Under the pieces are notes generated by a model that was given only the letters and a program-made list of their open reading frames with translations, was not told where the DNA came from and did no database searches. This document shows, in pieces, positions 13,160-23,045 of a stretch of DNA of 64,000 nt. A program made the position numbers and the translations under genes. How positions within the stretch are numbered: position 1 is the stretch's first letter; each line of letters begins with the position of its first letter. This DNA is from Chrysemys picta bellii. Lineage: Eukaryota; Chordata; Testudines; Emydidae. Where the stretch lies: assembly GCF_011386835.1 (NCBI RefSeq), contig NC_088797.1, positions 98,032,264 through 98,096,263 of the forward strand, in the 5' to 3' direction.

Positions 13160-13490
13160 TGCATGTCTGTCACGGAAGTCACGGATTCTGTAACTTTCTG
13201 TGACCTCTGTGACTTTTGCAGTGGCTAGTGCAGCTGGCTCGGGGGCTGCCTGAACACTAGGGCAGCCCCTGGGCCAGCAGCAGCAGTTTGGGTATGGGAG
13301 GGGTCTCAGGGCTGGGTCAGGGAGTGGGGGTTTGAGGCGATGCTTAACTCGGGGAGGGGGATTCCCTGGAAGCAGCCGGCATGTCCCTGCATCTCCTAAG
13401 CAGAGGAGTCAGGGGGCTCTGTGTGCTGCACCTGCTTGCAGGCACCGCCCCTGCAGCTCCTACTGGCTGCAGTTCCCGGCCAAATAAACC
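13160..13490. repeat. GC-rich MITE remnant
   Basis: It begins with a small inverted motif (TCACGGAAGTCACGG, then CTGTGACCTCTGTGAC) and continues into a GC-rich body with ATGTCCCTGCATCTCC, GCACCGCCCCTGCAGC and GGCTGCAGTTCCCGGCCA. These phrases recur in the MITE interiors at 34720-34850 and 48540-48600. The terminal inverted repeats are not both visible, so it is probably a truncated copy. Confidence 0.5.
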
Positions 13491-14211
13491 ACTTTTTGCT
13501 AGTTAAAGTGAGGCGCTATAAACTGATTTTGCTGAATAGGTAAATCTATATGCCCATTATATAACTCAGTAAATGTGTGTCTAATTCATTGTCGCATTAA
13601 AGGTTGCAGAAAACTAATCCCTAGTGAAGTTAAACTGTCTTGAAAAACCAGAAGGAAAAAGAAATGCTTGGATATGTTGAATCCTATAAATCTGTCAGAC
13701 CACTTGTCTGTGATGTGACAAAAATGCCTCACACCCTATCCCCATCCTATTAGGCTGGGATCCAAGGTATAGTGTATAGCATGATGGACTGTGTCAAAAG
13801 TGGGGGGAAATCGCTCCTGTAGTTAAGCCTTTTGCTAATAGTTTTCTGAGCCATCATAAAGGACTGGTTTCACCTTTTTAAATGATGCATGAGATTAGAT
13901 GGGTCACCATGGTCTTTCCACTGAGAACAAAAGGAACAATTGGAGCAGGACAAGACTGTAACACTTTTTCTTTGATCTTTTAAATGCTCCTATTCAATCC
14001 CCATGCTCTTGTATCCTCATTTTGGCTAGAATTTAGAGGTGTAGTTACAGTAGCTTTCCATCTAGCTCCTGAAACTGCCTTTGCTTGCATAAGTGAGCTC
14101 TAATAATTAAGTTGCATATTATAAGCTGTAGCTACTGCCATTGAGCAATCCTGAGAAGCCTATCTCCTTCTTTAAGCAGATGCAGCTGTGTATTCCACTT
14201 ACATATAGGTG
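13491..14211. other. Unannotated intergenic stretch
   Basis: I see no supported feature in this stretch. Confidence 0.5.
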
Positions 14212-14975
14212 CGCCAGCTCACCAGGGCCAAAGTTTTTTGCCTAGCAGTACCCATAGAGGGCAGTCCCCTGGCTATGAGGCAGCGCTGATCTCCTCTCAG
14301 TTCCTTCTTACTGCCCATGGCTGGAGTTGGAGCTCTGTGTGGTTCTTAACCTCACAATTCCTCTCATTCTTCGAGTTAGTGTTAATTAGCTTAGTTAATT
14401 TTTTCTCTGGTGAGGGCATCACCAGGGTTCAAACATTGTCCATCATGACGGGGATCCCCAACAATGCTCCCCACATGAGATACTTGCTTTGGTTGGGTGA
14501 GGCTCATGTCAAAGAACAGTGTTCAATTTGTAAATTGTTCACAAAATGGACTAAGATCGCTAGAGACACTCACCTGGAGCAGGCCAGGAGGTCTGTTCGG
14601 GGACAGGTTGGCTCCCTTTCACAATGTTTGGGGCTCCCCTACAGCCGGTTCGTAAGCACAGTCAAAGTGGGCTATGCTATCCAGTTCCGCTCCACCCTCC
14701 CTCATCCCTCTTCAGGGACCCCTCTCACGAGATATTGCTCATGTCTGTCTGTACAAGCTTTGGGAGCAGTGGAGGAGGTTCCTCCAGAGCACTGAAGTCA
14801 AGGTTTTTATTCCTGGTACTTTCTGATTCCCAAATCCAAAGGAGGGGTGAGACCTATTCTTGATCTCCACAGGTTTTCTGGCTCCGGTGCGCTGGGCCTG
14901 CACACACCTAAGTGGAATGCCCATCCTCATCACATCTCAAAGAACCACAGTTACAGTAAATAACCGTTTCTTTTG
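14212..14975 (+). mobile_element. DIRS-type retrotransposon, internally deleted copy
   Basis: The left part (AGGTGCGCC, then CTCTCAGTTCCTTCTTAC) matches the terminal region of the 21.6 kb DIRS (AGGTGTGCG, then CTCAGTTTCTTCTTACC). It runs into a gag-like frame (14238-14795) with LLWLGEAHVKEQCSICKLFT, a DIRS gag hallmark with its Cys pair. At about 14810-14875 a different frame reads like the start of reverse transcriptase (FLVPKSKGGVRPILDLHRF, frame-disrupted). It ends with the terminal phrase CATCTCAAAGAACCACAG, TTACAGTAA, the complement of the 21.6 kb terminus. Most of RT, RNase H and recombinase is missing, so this is a nonautonomous deletion derivative. Confidence 0.7.
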
Positions 14976-15839
14976 ACCCAATTTCCTACTGATGTATTGA
15001 CCTCGCCACTTGTCTTCCCTATGAACTCTTCACACTTGACAGGATCAGTTGTGTTAGTCCTTTTCAAAGGGGAATTAAGCTGCAATTAAAATGCTGCAGG
15101 AGCTGATGTGGAGCTAGTAAACGGTTGCTGGTCTCCTGTCAGTACAGCACAACTAAAGAGGGAAGCACCAGATATAGCATTAGCAATGAATGAATAGTTC
15201 ATATCAAATACACAGGCTGAATCTTTGCCCAAATCCTGACCCAAGCCCAAATGGCTTCTCAGGTTAAATTTCTGTTTTGCTATGTTTTTTGTTCTTGTAT
15301 TATGGTCCTTACAAAAACTAAGAATGTATTAACATTTGCCCCGGAGATTTTACAGGATTCCATGGCTGCGGGAAGGAAAGGATAATCGTGAGCTATACTT
15401 CCTGGACTTCAAAAAATCACTGAGCTAAATGTTCCCCTTTATTCTATGCTGTAGAGGAGGGCAAAGGAGACACTTGAGAGAAATTGAAGACACAAAGGGG
15501 ATCTCCTGTGATGCTCTCCCCTTCCTCCTGCCAGCCCCTCTATGGAGATTTTTTTGGCAGGAAAGCCACTTGCTACTGCTGACAGCACCATTAATGTCTG
15601 GGCTATGGCTTCTGCTGCTTCCTGAAGGGGGAAAGGAGCTAGTGGTGTGGAGCCATGGAGAAGAGGTTCAACTTCAGTATCACAATAGAACTGGCCGTGG
15701 AAGTAGCAGGAAGGGAACCTTGGGCAATGAGTAGAGGGGTAAGTATTGCTGGAAGCCTGAGATTGACCACATTTGAGCTTAAATTGCCTTTAGCTTCTCT
15801 GGCTCCATGAGAATGCAAGGCCCTGCCTATTCTGGATGA
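14976..15839. other. Unannotated intergenic stretch
   Basis: Open frames such as 15429-15734 have no recognisable domain. I see no repeats. Confidence 0.45.
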
Positions 15840-16010
15840 GCCCAGGAACTGCCTTACTGGATTAGAGCCATGGTGCATCTAGTCCACTGTCCTGTCTCAG
15901 ACAGGCACCATCTGCTTCAGAAGAAGGTGGAAGAAATTCCATAGCTGACAATTATGCAATAACCTGCCATAGGGGAAGTTTCCTTCTAAGTCCCGAAGAT
16001 GAGTGCTGCT
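15840..16010. repeat. Ancient LINE-like fragment
   Basis: Phrases such as AACTGCCTTACTGGATTAGA and CATCTAGTCCACTGTCCTGT, and a later AATAACCTGCCATAGGGGAA, resemble an old CR1/L3-like repeat that is common in turtles and crocodilians. No termini are visible, so the identification is tentative. Confidence 0.4.
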
Positions 16011-16160
16011 CCATGGGATTGCTTCTCCCTCCCCACAAGGGAAGCATGTGTCAGGAATTTCAATGAAGGGGGCACTAAGGGTTTGATGTAGTTTTTCTCT
16101 TCCAGTGACCGATTTAGCCCATAGTTTGGAAAAGCCTCTCTGCATCTGTGTGAATTAGGC

Positions 16161-16599
16161 ATTTCAGGGAATTCTGGTAAAGGGCAGCCTTGTGTCCTAA
16201 CACTCGAACAGGGAACAGCCAGAGCCAACTGTGAAAACAGGAAGGAGTTAATGTATTTTAACAAACAGGAGCTGGCTATGATTTGATCCACTTGCCTTGT
16301 AAATAATGCAAATCATGGCCTTGCAGAAGACTTGGGTCCATTACTGCCCTGAGCACTTTTGCTCCTTGGTCTGGCAAAAGCTGGGAGCTGTGGCTGCAGT
16401 AACCTTTCATTTTCAAGGGTGGATGGCGGGTGGTTATCAGCACAGAGTGGATGAGAAAGGGGAATACTGCAGGCTTGGTCCCCCTCATATCTATAAGTTA
16501 GTTCAGCTACTGTGAGGGAGGAGGAGGAGGCCTATGCAGGGACATATCCCAACATAGTGATAGGTGAGTAATGAAGTCCAAAAATCTCTGCTTGGAAAA
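16161..16599. other. Unannotated intergenic stretch
   Basis: Only shadow open frames on both strands are present, with no recognisable feature. Confidence 0.45.
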
Positions 16600-17075
16600 T
16601 GTGAGAGACTCCCTTATTCAGCTAATTTGGGGTGCAGAAAAGGGGAAATCCATTTTTAGAAGGCCGGGGCCTTCTAAAAGAAAGACAGAAATAATAGTGA
16701 ATAGATTTAAGTTAACACTCCAGTATTCAATAATTAATGACAATCAACATTGGTTTATGTAAAATCCTGTCAAACTAACTTGATTTGTTTTTATGAAATT
16801 ACAAGTTTGGTTGATAAAGGTAATACTGTTGAGGTAATATACTTAGAGTTCTATAGAGTGTTTGAGTTGGTACTGCACAACATTTTGATACAAAAACTAG
16901 AATGATACAAAATAAATATGTTGTATGCGGTGTTGTGGTAGCTGTGTCGTTCCTTGGATATTCGAGAGAGAAGGTGAGTGAGGTAAAATTAACATGGCAC
17001 ACATTAATTGGATTAAAACTGGCTAATTTATAGGTCTCAAAATATAATTGTAAATGGAGAATAATCATCTTGGGT

Positions 17076-17348
17076 AAAAAGAAGAACAGGAGTACTTGTG
17101 GCACCTTAGAGACTAACAAATTTATTAGAGCATAAGCTTTCGTGGACTACAGCCCACTTCTTCGGATGCATATAGAATGGAACATATATTGAGGAGATAT
17201 ATCTGTTCCATTCTATATGCATCCGAAGAAGTGGGCTGTAGTCCACGAAAGCTTATGCTCTAATAAATTTGTTAGTCTCTAAGGTGCCACAAGTACTCCT
17301 GTTCTTCTTTTTGCGGATACAGACTAACACGGCTGCTACTCTGAAACC
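17076..17348. mobile_element. Palindromic Penelope-like tail with 13-bp target duplication
   Basis: Two perfect arms of about 109 bp (17076-17184 and 17204-17312) face each other across a 19-bp spacer. Each is a Penelope 3' tail containing AATAAATTTGTTAGTCTC or its complement. The right arm continues with TTGCGGATACAGACTAACAC and ends in CTCTGAAACC. The whole unit is flanked by a perfect 13-bp direct repeat AATCATCTTGGGT (17063-17075 and 17349-17361), and both flanks continue as plus-strand CR1 sequence. The palindrome therefore arrived as one insertion event in an older CR1. Confidence 0.9.
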
Positions 17349-17664
17349 AATCATCTTGGGTGTTTTCTAGTTAGAGCAAGCAAGGATCAGTTCTAAGCCT
17401 TACACTATTTAATATTTTTATCAGTGAGGGGAAAGAAAACATAAAATCAACTCTTCTAAAGTTTGCACATGACACACAAATTGGGGGAGTGGTAAATAAT
17501 GAAGAGGACAGGTCACTGATGCAGAGTGATCCGGATTGCTTAGTAACCTGGCACAAGGAGACAATATGAATTTGAATAGGGCTAAACGTAAATATAGGAA
17601 GAAAGAATGTAGGACATAGTTATAGGATGTAGGACTCTATACTGGGAAGCATTAACTCTATGTA

Positions 17665-17942
17665 CTTTGCCACCCCAAGCACGGCAGTCAGGTGACTTTT
17701 GGCGGTGCGCCTGCAGGAGGTCCGCTGGTAACGCGGATTCGGCGGCATGCCTGTGGGAGGTCCGCCAGTCCCGCGGCTTCGGCGTACCCACCGCTGAATT
17801 GCCGCCGAAACCGCGAGACCGGTGGACCTCCCGCAGGCATGCTGCCGAAGGCTGCCTGACTGCTGCCCTCACAGCGACCGACAGGCCGCCCCTGGCAACT
17901 TGCTGCCCCAGGCACGCGCTTGGTGCGCTGGAGCCGTCCCTG
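17665..17942. mobile_element. GC-rich MITE, probably hAT-like
   Basis: This CpG-rich insert has inverted internal motifs: TGCCTGTGGGAGGTCCGCC on the left against GGTGGACCTCCCGCAGGCA on the right. It starts with TTGCCACCCCAAGCACGGCA and ends with CAGGCACGCGCTTGGTGCGC, GGAGCCGTCCCTGG. Multiple shadow frames on both strands arise from the composition. No clean target duplication is visible because the right side abuts another CR1. Superfamily is a guess. Confidence 0.55.
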
Positions 17943-17944
17943 GC

Positions 17945-18860
17945 TGCAATTTAAGCCCATTGCTTCTTGTCCTATCCTCAGAGGTTAAGAACAATTTTTC
18001 TCCCTCCTCCTTGTAACAACCTTTTATGTACTTGAAAACTGTTATGTCCCACCCCAGTCTTCTCTTTTCCAGACTAAACAAACCCATTTTTTTTCAATCT
18101 TCCCTCATAGGTCATGTTTTCTAGACCTTTAATACTTTTTGTTGCTCTTCTCTGGACTTTCTCTAATTTGTCCATATCATTCCTGAAATGTGGCGCCCAG
18201 AATTGGACACGATACTCCAATTGAGGCCTAATCAGCGTGGAGTAGAGCGGAAGAATTACTTTTTGTGTCTTGCTCACAGCACTCCTGCTAATATGTCCCA
18301 GAATTATGTTTGCTTTTTTTGCAACAGTGTTACATTGTCAACTCTTATTTAGCTTGTGGACCACTATGACCCCCAGATCCCTTTCCACAGTACTCCTTCC
18401 TAGGCAGTCATTTCCCATTTTGTATGTGTGCAACTGAATGTTCCTTCCTAAATGGAGTACTTTGCATTTGTCCTTATTGAATTTCATGCTATTTACTTCA
18501 GACCATTTCTCCAGTTTGTCCAGCTCATTTTGAATTATAATCCTATCCTATCCTCCAAAGCACTTGCAACCCCTTCCAGCTTGGTATCGTCCACAAACTT
18601 TATAAGTGTACTCTCTATGCCATTATCTAAATCATTGATGAAGATCTTGAACAGAGCCAGACCCAGAACTGATTCCTATGGGACCCCACTCGTTATGCCT
18701 GTCCAGCATGACTGTGAACCACTGATAACTACTCTCTGGGAATGGTTTTCCAACCAGTTATGCACCCACCTTATAGTAGCTCCAACTAGGTTGCATTTCC
18801 CTAGTTTGTTTATGAGAAGGTCATGCGAGACAATATCAAAAGATTTACTAAAGTCAAGAT
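17945..18860 (-). mobile_element. CR1 LINE (-), truncated at both ends
   Basis: Minus-strand frames read the CR1 C-terminal half: 18277-18074 gives [17 protein letters not shown] and [19 protein letters not shown], and 18891-18676 gives the RT region DFSKSFDIVSHDLLINKLGK with VISGSQSCWTGITSGVP. The plus-strand reading is the familiar complement (CTTCTTGTCCTATCCTCAGA and others). The 3' tail is missing at the junction with the GC-rich MITE, and the 5' side stops where the plus-strand CR1 resumes at about 18864. It is closely related to the 36 kb copy. Confidence 0.85.
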
Positions 18861-19215
18861 CACAGACTATAAGTACGTACATTGGGAACAAATATTGACA
18901 ATGGGCTCTCCAATATATCAGACAAAGCTATAACAAGATTCAATGTCTGGAAGTTAAAGCTAGACAATAAGGCATAATTAAGGAAATAAAGTGTCAATTT
19001 TTAATAGTGAGGGTGGTTAACCAATGAAACAATTTACCATGGGTTGTGGTAGATTCTCCATCACTGGCAATTTTTAAATCAAGTTTGGATTGTTTTTAAA
19101 ACATATGCTCTGGTTCAAAAGGAATTATTTTGGGGAAGTTCTATGGCTAGTGTTACACTGAAGGTCAGACTAGATGATCAGAGTGGTCCTTTCTGCCCTT
19201 GGAATATATTAACCT

Positions 19216-19799
19216 CCCTTTATTGTTCACCCTTTATTACTGCACACGTGTCTGCAATCAATTGCACATAGTTGTTTAAATGATCTAAGATCTTTTTTCC
19301 TGTCCTTCATTATATACTCCCCCCACCTTATGCTCTGCAAACTATTTGAGATGAATCTTCAATTTAGCAGACACCTTTTAATAAACTTGGCCTTTGTTGT
19401 TTTACTAGACTCATTTATTTGCTGTATATGACATTTTGTCACAGACGCCATTTTTCTAGGTCTGTTCATTTCTGATCTCCTCTTTTATGGAAAAATGGTA
19501 ATATAAGGATTCAAAAAATTGTTATTCAGTTCCTGAATATAGCAGTATGGAACTTGTTCACTTCCCTTTTCTGTTCAGAAGGGGGGTGCAAATCCACCCA
19601 ATAAGTGCTGCAAGTGTATTTGCTGTATTGCTCTGGTAGAGTGAAGCAATCTGAAGTTGTTTTAGGTTTCATCAATATTATAAAAGTGTGATGCAGTTAC
19701 ACTGTACTCTAGTGTATGGCACACTGGTAAAACTGTCAAGAACTCTCCCAGCATAGGTGATGGACATTACTGAGCTTCCACTTTGTGACAGGCTTTTTC
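19216..19799. other. Unannotated intergenic stretch
   Basis: I see no feature in this stretch. Confidence 0.45.
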
Positions 19800-20960
19800 G
19801 GGTAAATAGAGGGGACAGAACACCCGCGTGGCAAAGACAATCCAACAGCTTATCTCAAAGCACCGTGCTTGCACCCACTCTGTTCAATCTGTTCAAATGA
19901 CCTGCCACTGACTCAGTCATGCAAGTTTATCTATGCTGATTATATCTGCTGTGGTATCCAGTCATGTTCTTTCACCGAATTGGAGAACATCTGGAACGCT
20001 GATCTAGCCAAGATGGCAGCCTACTGTAGCAGTTGGTGCCTCCAACCAAATATGACTAAGACAGTTTTGAGCGTCTTTCACCTTCACAATGCAAGTGCTT
20101 AAACGTGAGTTAGATGTCTTCCTCAATGGAAAACTGAAACATGAGGCAAAACCGGTCTACCTTGGTTTCACACTGGACCGCTCGTTGATTTTCCACGACT
20201 ATCTAAAAAAGACTGCTGCCAAAGTTAGGACCAGGAATAATCTAATCAGCAAATTAGCCTGTTCGACATGGGGCACAGGTGCACAGACACTTTGCACATC
20301 AGATCTGGTGCTTTGCTATTCCACAGCAGAATAGTGTGCCCCTGCATAGTGTCATTCGCCTCGCACTAAATTGGTTGTCATTGAATTGAACTTCACTCTG
20401 TGTATCATCACAGGCACCTTGTGTCCCACTCCTAGCCCATGGCAACCAGTTCTGAGCAAAATAGCCCCTACATACATTCGTCACAGACAGTCTACAGACA
20501 GACTGGTGGAAAAACTACATGCCAGTCCAGGTGTCCCTCTGTACATGGAGATTTTCAGTCCCCCCAGAGCAGGACTTACATTGAAGTGTCCACTGTGGTC
20601 TCAACTGCCAGATTGGAATCTTTCAGCACCAATCCTATGGTGCAACGAGTGGTCGGCTAAAGGTGTTTGAAATGGTTTTCTTGTCGCTGATCCGACCATT
20701 TGACAACCTAGATTTGGCCTGCCATGTCACCTTTGTACTCTGCTGAACAGGTTCCGAACTGGCCAAGCAATATGCACAGCCAACCTCTACACATGGGGTC
20801 TGTGCAAAGACCCACTTTGTCATTGCGGCCTCCATCAGTCAATGACGCATGTTGTTGATGAGTGTCAACTGACTAGATTTCATGGTGGCCTTAGGACCCT
20901 TCGTTGTGCTGATAAAACTGCTGTTGGGTGTCTCAACAAGTGCTGCAAATGCTAGAAGAA
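19800..20960 (+). pseudogene. Non-LTR retrotransposon RT/C-terminal pseudogene
   Basis: Three consecutive plus-strand frames (19869-20102, 20089-20334, 20371-20670) and a fourth broken one (about 20740-20950) read as the end of a LINE polyprotein. The first has LFKSNDLPLTQ-like context and FIYADYICCG at the RT active site, where YADD is expected, so the second catalytic Asp is Tyr. The second has KPVYLGFTLDRSLIFHDYL, then KVRTRNNLISKLACSTWG and VLCYSTAE. The last reads LNRFRTGQA, then WGLCKDPLCHCGLHQSMTH, then VDECQLTRFHGG, a Cys/His-rich C-terminal motif of jockey-group LINEs. It is not CR1-like and its clade is uncertain. Frameshifts and stops make it dead. Confidence 0.75.
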
Positions 20961-21373
20961 GAAACTGTACTGTTTATTGACTATGGAGAGAAAAAACATT
21001 CAGAACTTAAACCCTGAACAATTAAAGGAGCTGAAACCAATTAAGACCCAATTCAGCAAAGTACTTAAATCCAGGCCTATCCAGATGGGATTATTCCCAG
21101 GTTTAAAGGTAGGCATGCACTTAAGTAACATGCTGAATTGGGGCTTTACTGTTCATTTGTGGCAAAATGAAAAGATGATGGTGTTTTGTTGTATTTAAAA
21201 ATTTGTTCACTGATCAATTATAAACTCATGAGATGCACCTTTCATTTTCCGTAGTTAGAGAGAGCAGCATTTAAAACAATCTTACTCCAATTCATTATAC
21301 TACAAATAGTGTAAAATAGGGCACTCACTCTAATCATGTAATGACAATCCACAGTATCTATTTAAATTCAATT
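20961..21373. other. Unannotated intergenic stretch
   Basis: I see no feature; the open frame at 20977-21198 has no recognisable domain. Confidence 0.45.
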
Positions 21374-21381
21374 TCAAATTG

Positions 21382-21552
21382 CAGGGCCACCAGCGGGGAG
21401 GAGGGGGCAAGTGGGGCAATTTGCCCCAGGCCCTGGGCCCCACAGGGGCCCCCACGAGAATATAGTAGTCTATAGTATTGCAACTTTTTTTTATGGAAGG
21501 GGCCCCCTAAATTGCTTTGCCCTAGGCTCCCTGAATCCTCTGGGTGGCCCTG
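21382..21552. mobile_element. hAT-like MITE (171 bp)
   Basis: The terminal inverted repeats are CAGGGCCACC on the left and the complementary GGTGGCCCTG on the right. A perfect 8-bp target duplication TCAAATTG lies at 21374-21381 and 21553-21560. The interior contains GGGGCAATTTGCCCCAGG and GGGGCCCCCTAAATTGCTTT, so it can fold extensively. It has no coding capacity. Confidence 0.9.
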
Positions 21553-21604
21553 TCAAATTGTGATATTCTGCTAACACACAGCAGTCAGTGTCTTCAAATA
21601 AAAC

Positions 21605-22975
21605 GGTTACCTACCTTTCTGTAACTGTTGTTCTTCGAGATGTGTTGCACATGTCCATTCCGATTTAGGTGTGCGAGTGCCCGGAGCACAGCTGTTGAAG
21701 ATTTTTCCCCAAGTGGGCATCCGTTGGCTCGGCTCTGGCGCTCCCTGGTGCCGTGCTCTCATAGTGCTGATATAAAGGGCCTATGCCGAGCCCGCGCTCC
21801 TCAGTTTCTTCTTACCAACCTCTCCGAGAGAAGGGCCAGTGGGCGGGTCTTGGAATGGACTTGTGCAATACATCTCAATGAACAACAGTTACAGAAAGTT
21901 AGGTAACTGCTTTTTCTTCTTTGAGTGCTTGCACATGTCTATTCCAGTTTAGGTGACTAGCAAGCAGATTTGGAGATGGACTCGAAGATTAAGGATAAGC
22001 CAACTGTAGAACTGCTCACCCAAAGTGGGCGTTGGCTCTAGCCTGTTGCGTGATAGCATAGTGTGTTGAAAAAGTGTGTACCACTGAGGACCAGGTCGCT
22101 GATCTGCATATGTCCTGGCTTGGGACCTGCGCTAGGAAGGCCGCCGAGGAGGCTTGGGACCTCGTGGAGTGGACTGTTAAGGTTGATGGAGGGGGAATGC
22201 CTGCGAGGTCATAGCACATCTGTATGGAGGATGTGAGCCAAGACGAGATCTCCTGGGCAGAGACCAAAAGCCCTTTCCTCCTGTCAGCAATCACCATGAA
22301 GTTTTGTGGTGACCTACGAAACAGTTTGGTCCTTTCAATATAAAAAGCCAGAGCACGTCTGACATCCAAGGAATGCAGGCGTTGTTCTTTCCTATTTGCA
22401 TGAGGCTTAGGTTAAAAGACTAGCAGACAGATAGGTTAGTTGTAATGGAATTGGGACACAACCTTCGGCAGGTACTTTGGGCGCGGCTGAAGCTGTAGTT
22501 TGTCCTTAAAGAAAATTGTATAGGGGGGGCTCTGCCGTGAGTGCTTGAATCTCTGAAACCCTCCTGGCCGAAGTAATTGCCACCAAGAAGGCTGTCTTAC
22601 ACGAAGGGTGCAGCAGAGAGCACGTCACCAGCGGCTCAAAGGGTGCCCCCGTCAGTTTCAAGAGGACAAGGTTCAAGTCCCATGGCGTGAGGGGTTCTCT
22701 TATCTGTGGAAATGCTCTCTCCAGACCTTTGAGAAAATGAATTACCATTTCATGTGAAAATACCTACTTAGTGTCAACCTTTGGGTGGAATGCTGAAATG
22801 GCCCCTACGTGGACCTTTAGAGAGGAAAGGGCTAGGCCTTGCTCTTTCAGTGATAAGAGATAGTCCAGAATAAGTTGGATCAGAGCTTGCATCGGCAGAA
22901 CTCCCTGAGCTGAAGACTTGGGCAATGACAGTCAGTTGCAGAGGGCACAATGATTGGTCCTGAGTTCACATGAGT
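21605..22975 (-). mobile_element. DIRS-type retrotransposon, 3' half with tyrosine recombinase
   Basis: Minus-strand frames 22748-22506 and 22369-22016 are the two halves of a DIRS tyrosine recombinase. The first carries FLVAITSARRVSEIQAL (first catalytic Arg). The second starts MDVRRALAFYIERTK and has HSTRS (His67, Arg70), ATWSS (Trp93) and FSTHY (Tyr104), so the R-H-R-Y set is present, although the link between the halves is broken by a stop. Downstream, 21960-21605 is a terminal palindrome: CTGTAACTGTTGTTCTTCGA near 21620 is answered by GAACAACAGTTACAG near 21880, and part is repeated again near 21920. RT and RNase H are absent, and the 5' side stops at a CR1 tail. Confidence 0.8.
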
Positions 22976-23045
22976 ATCATAGAATCATAGAAGATTAGGG
23001 TTGGAAGAGACCTCAGGAGGTCATCTAGTCCAACCCCCTGCTCAC
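22976..23045 (-). mobile_element. CR1 3' tail (-)
   Basis: ATCATAGAATCATAGAA followed by GGTTGGAAGAGACCTC and AGGTCATCTAGTCCAACCCC is the reverse complement of a CR1 3' terminus with its ATTCTATG-type repeats. It directly abuts the truncated DIRS. Confidence 0.85.

Larger units (their letters stand above)
16600..19215 (+). mobile_element. CR1 LINE (+), broken by later insertions
   Basis: Plus-strand CR1 sequence occurs in pieces: about 16680-17062 (upstream RT), 17362-17664 (RT core) and 18864-19215 (3' end, finishing with AGACTAGATGATC and GGTCCTTTCTGCCCTTGGAA). The RT core holds the catalytic box as KFAHDT instead of the active FADD, so the first catalytic Asp is His. Between the pieces lie a foreign 60-bp phrase (about 16925-16985), a palindromic Penelope tail, a GC-rich MITE and a minus-strand CR1. 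Several hundred bases of the expected CR1 sequence between 17664 and 18864 are missing. It has no intact frame. Confidence 0.8.

Noticed and set aside
14238..14795. 185-codon frame as a host gene
   Set aside because: The LLWLGEAH...C..C segment and the flanking terminal motifs identify it as a DIRS gag fragment.
17667..17960. Overlapping Arg/Pro-rich frames on both strands
   Set aside because: They follow from the CpG-rich inverted motifs of a MITE.
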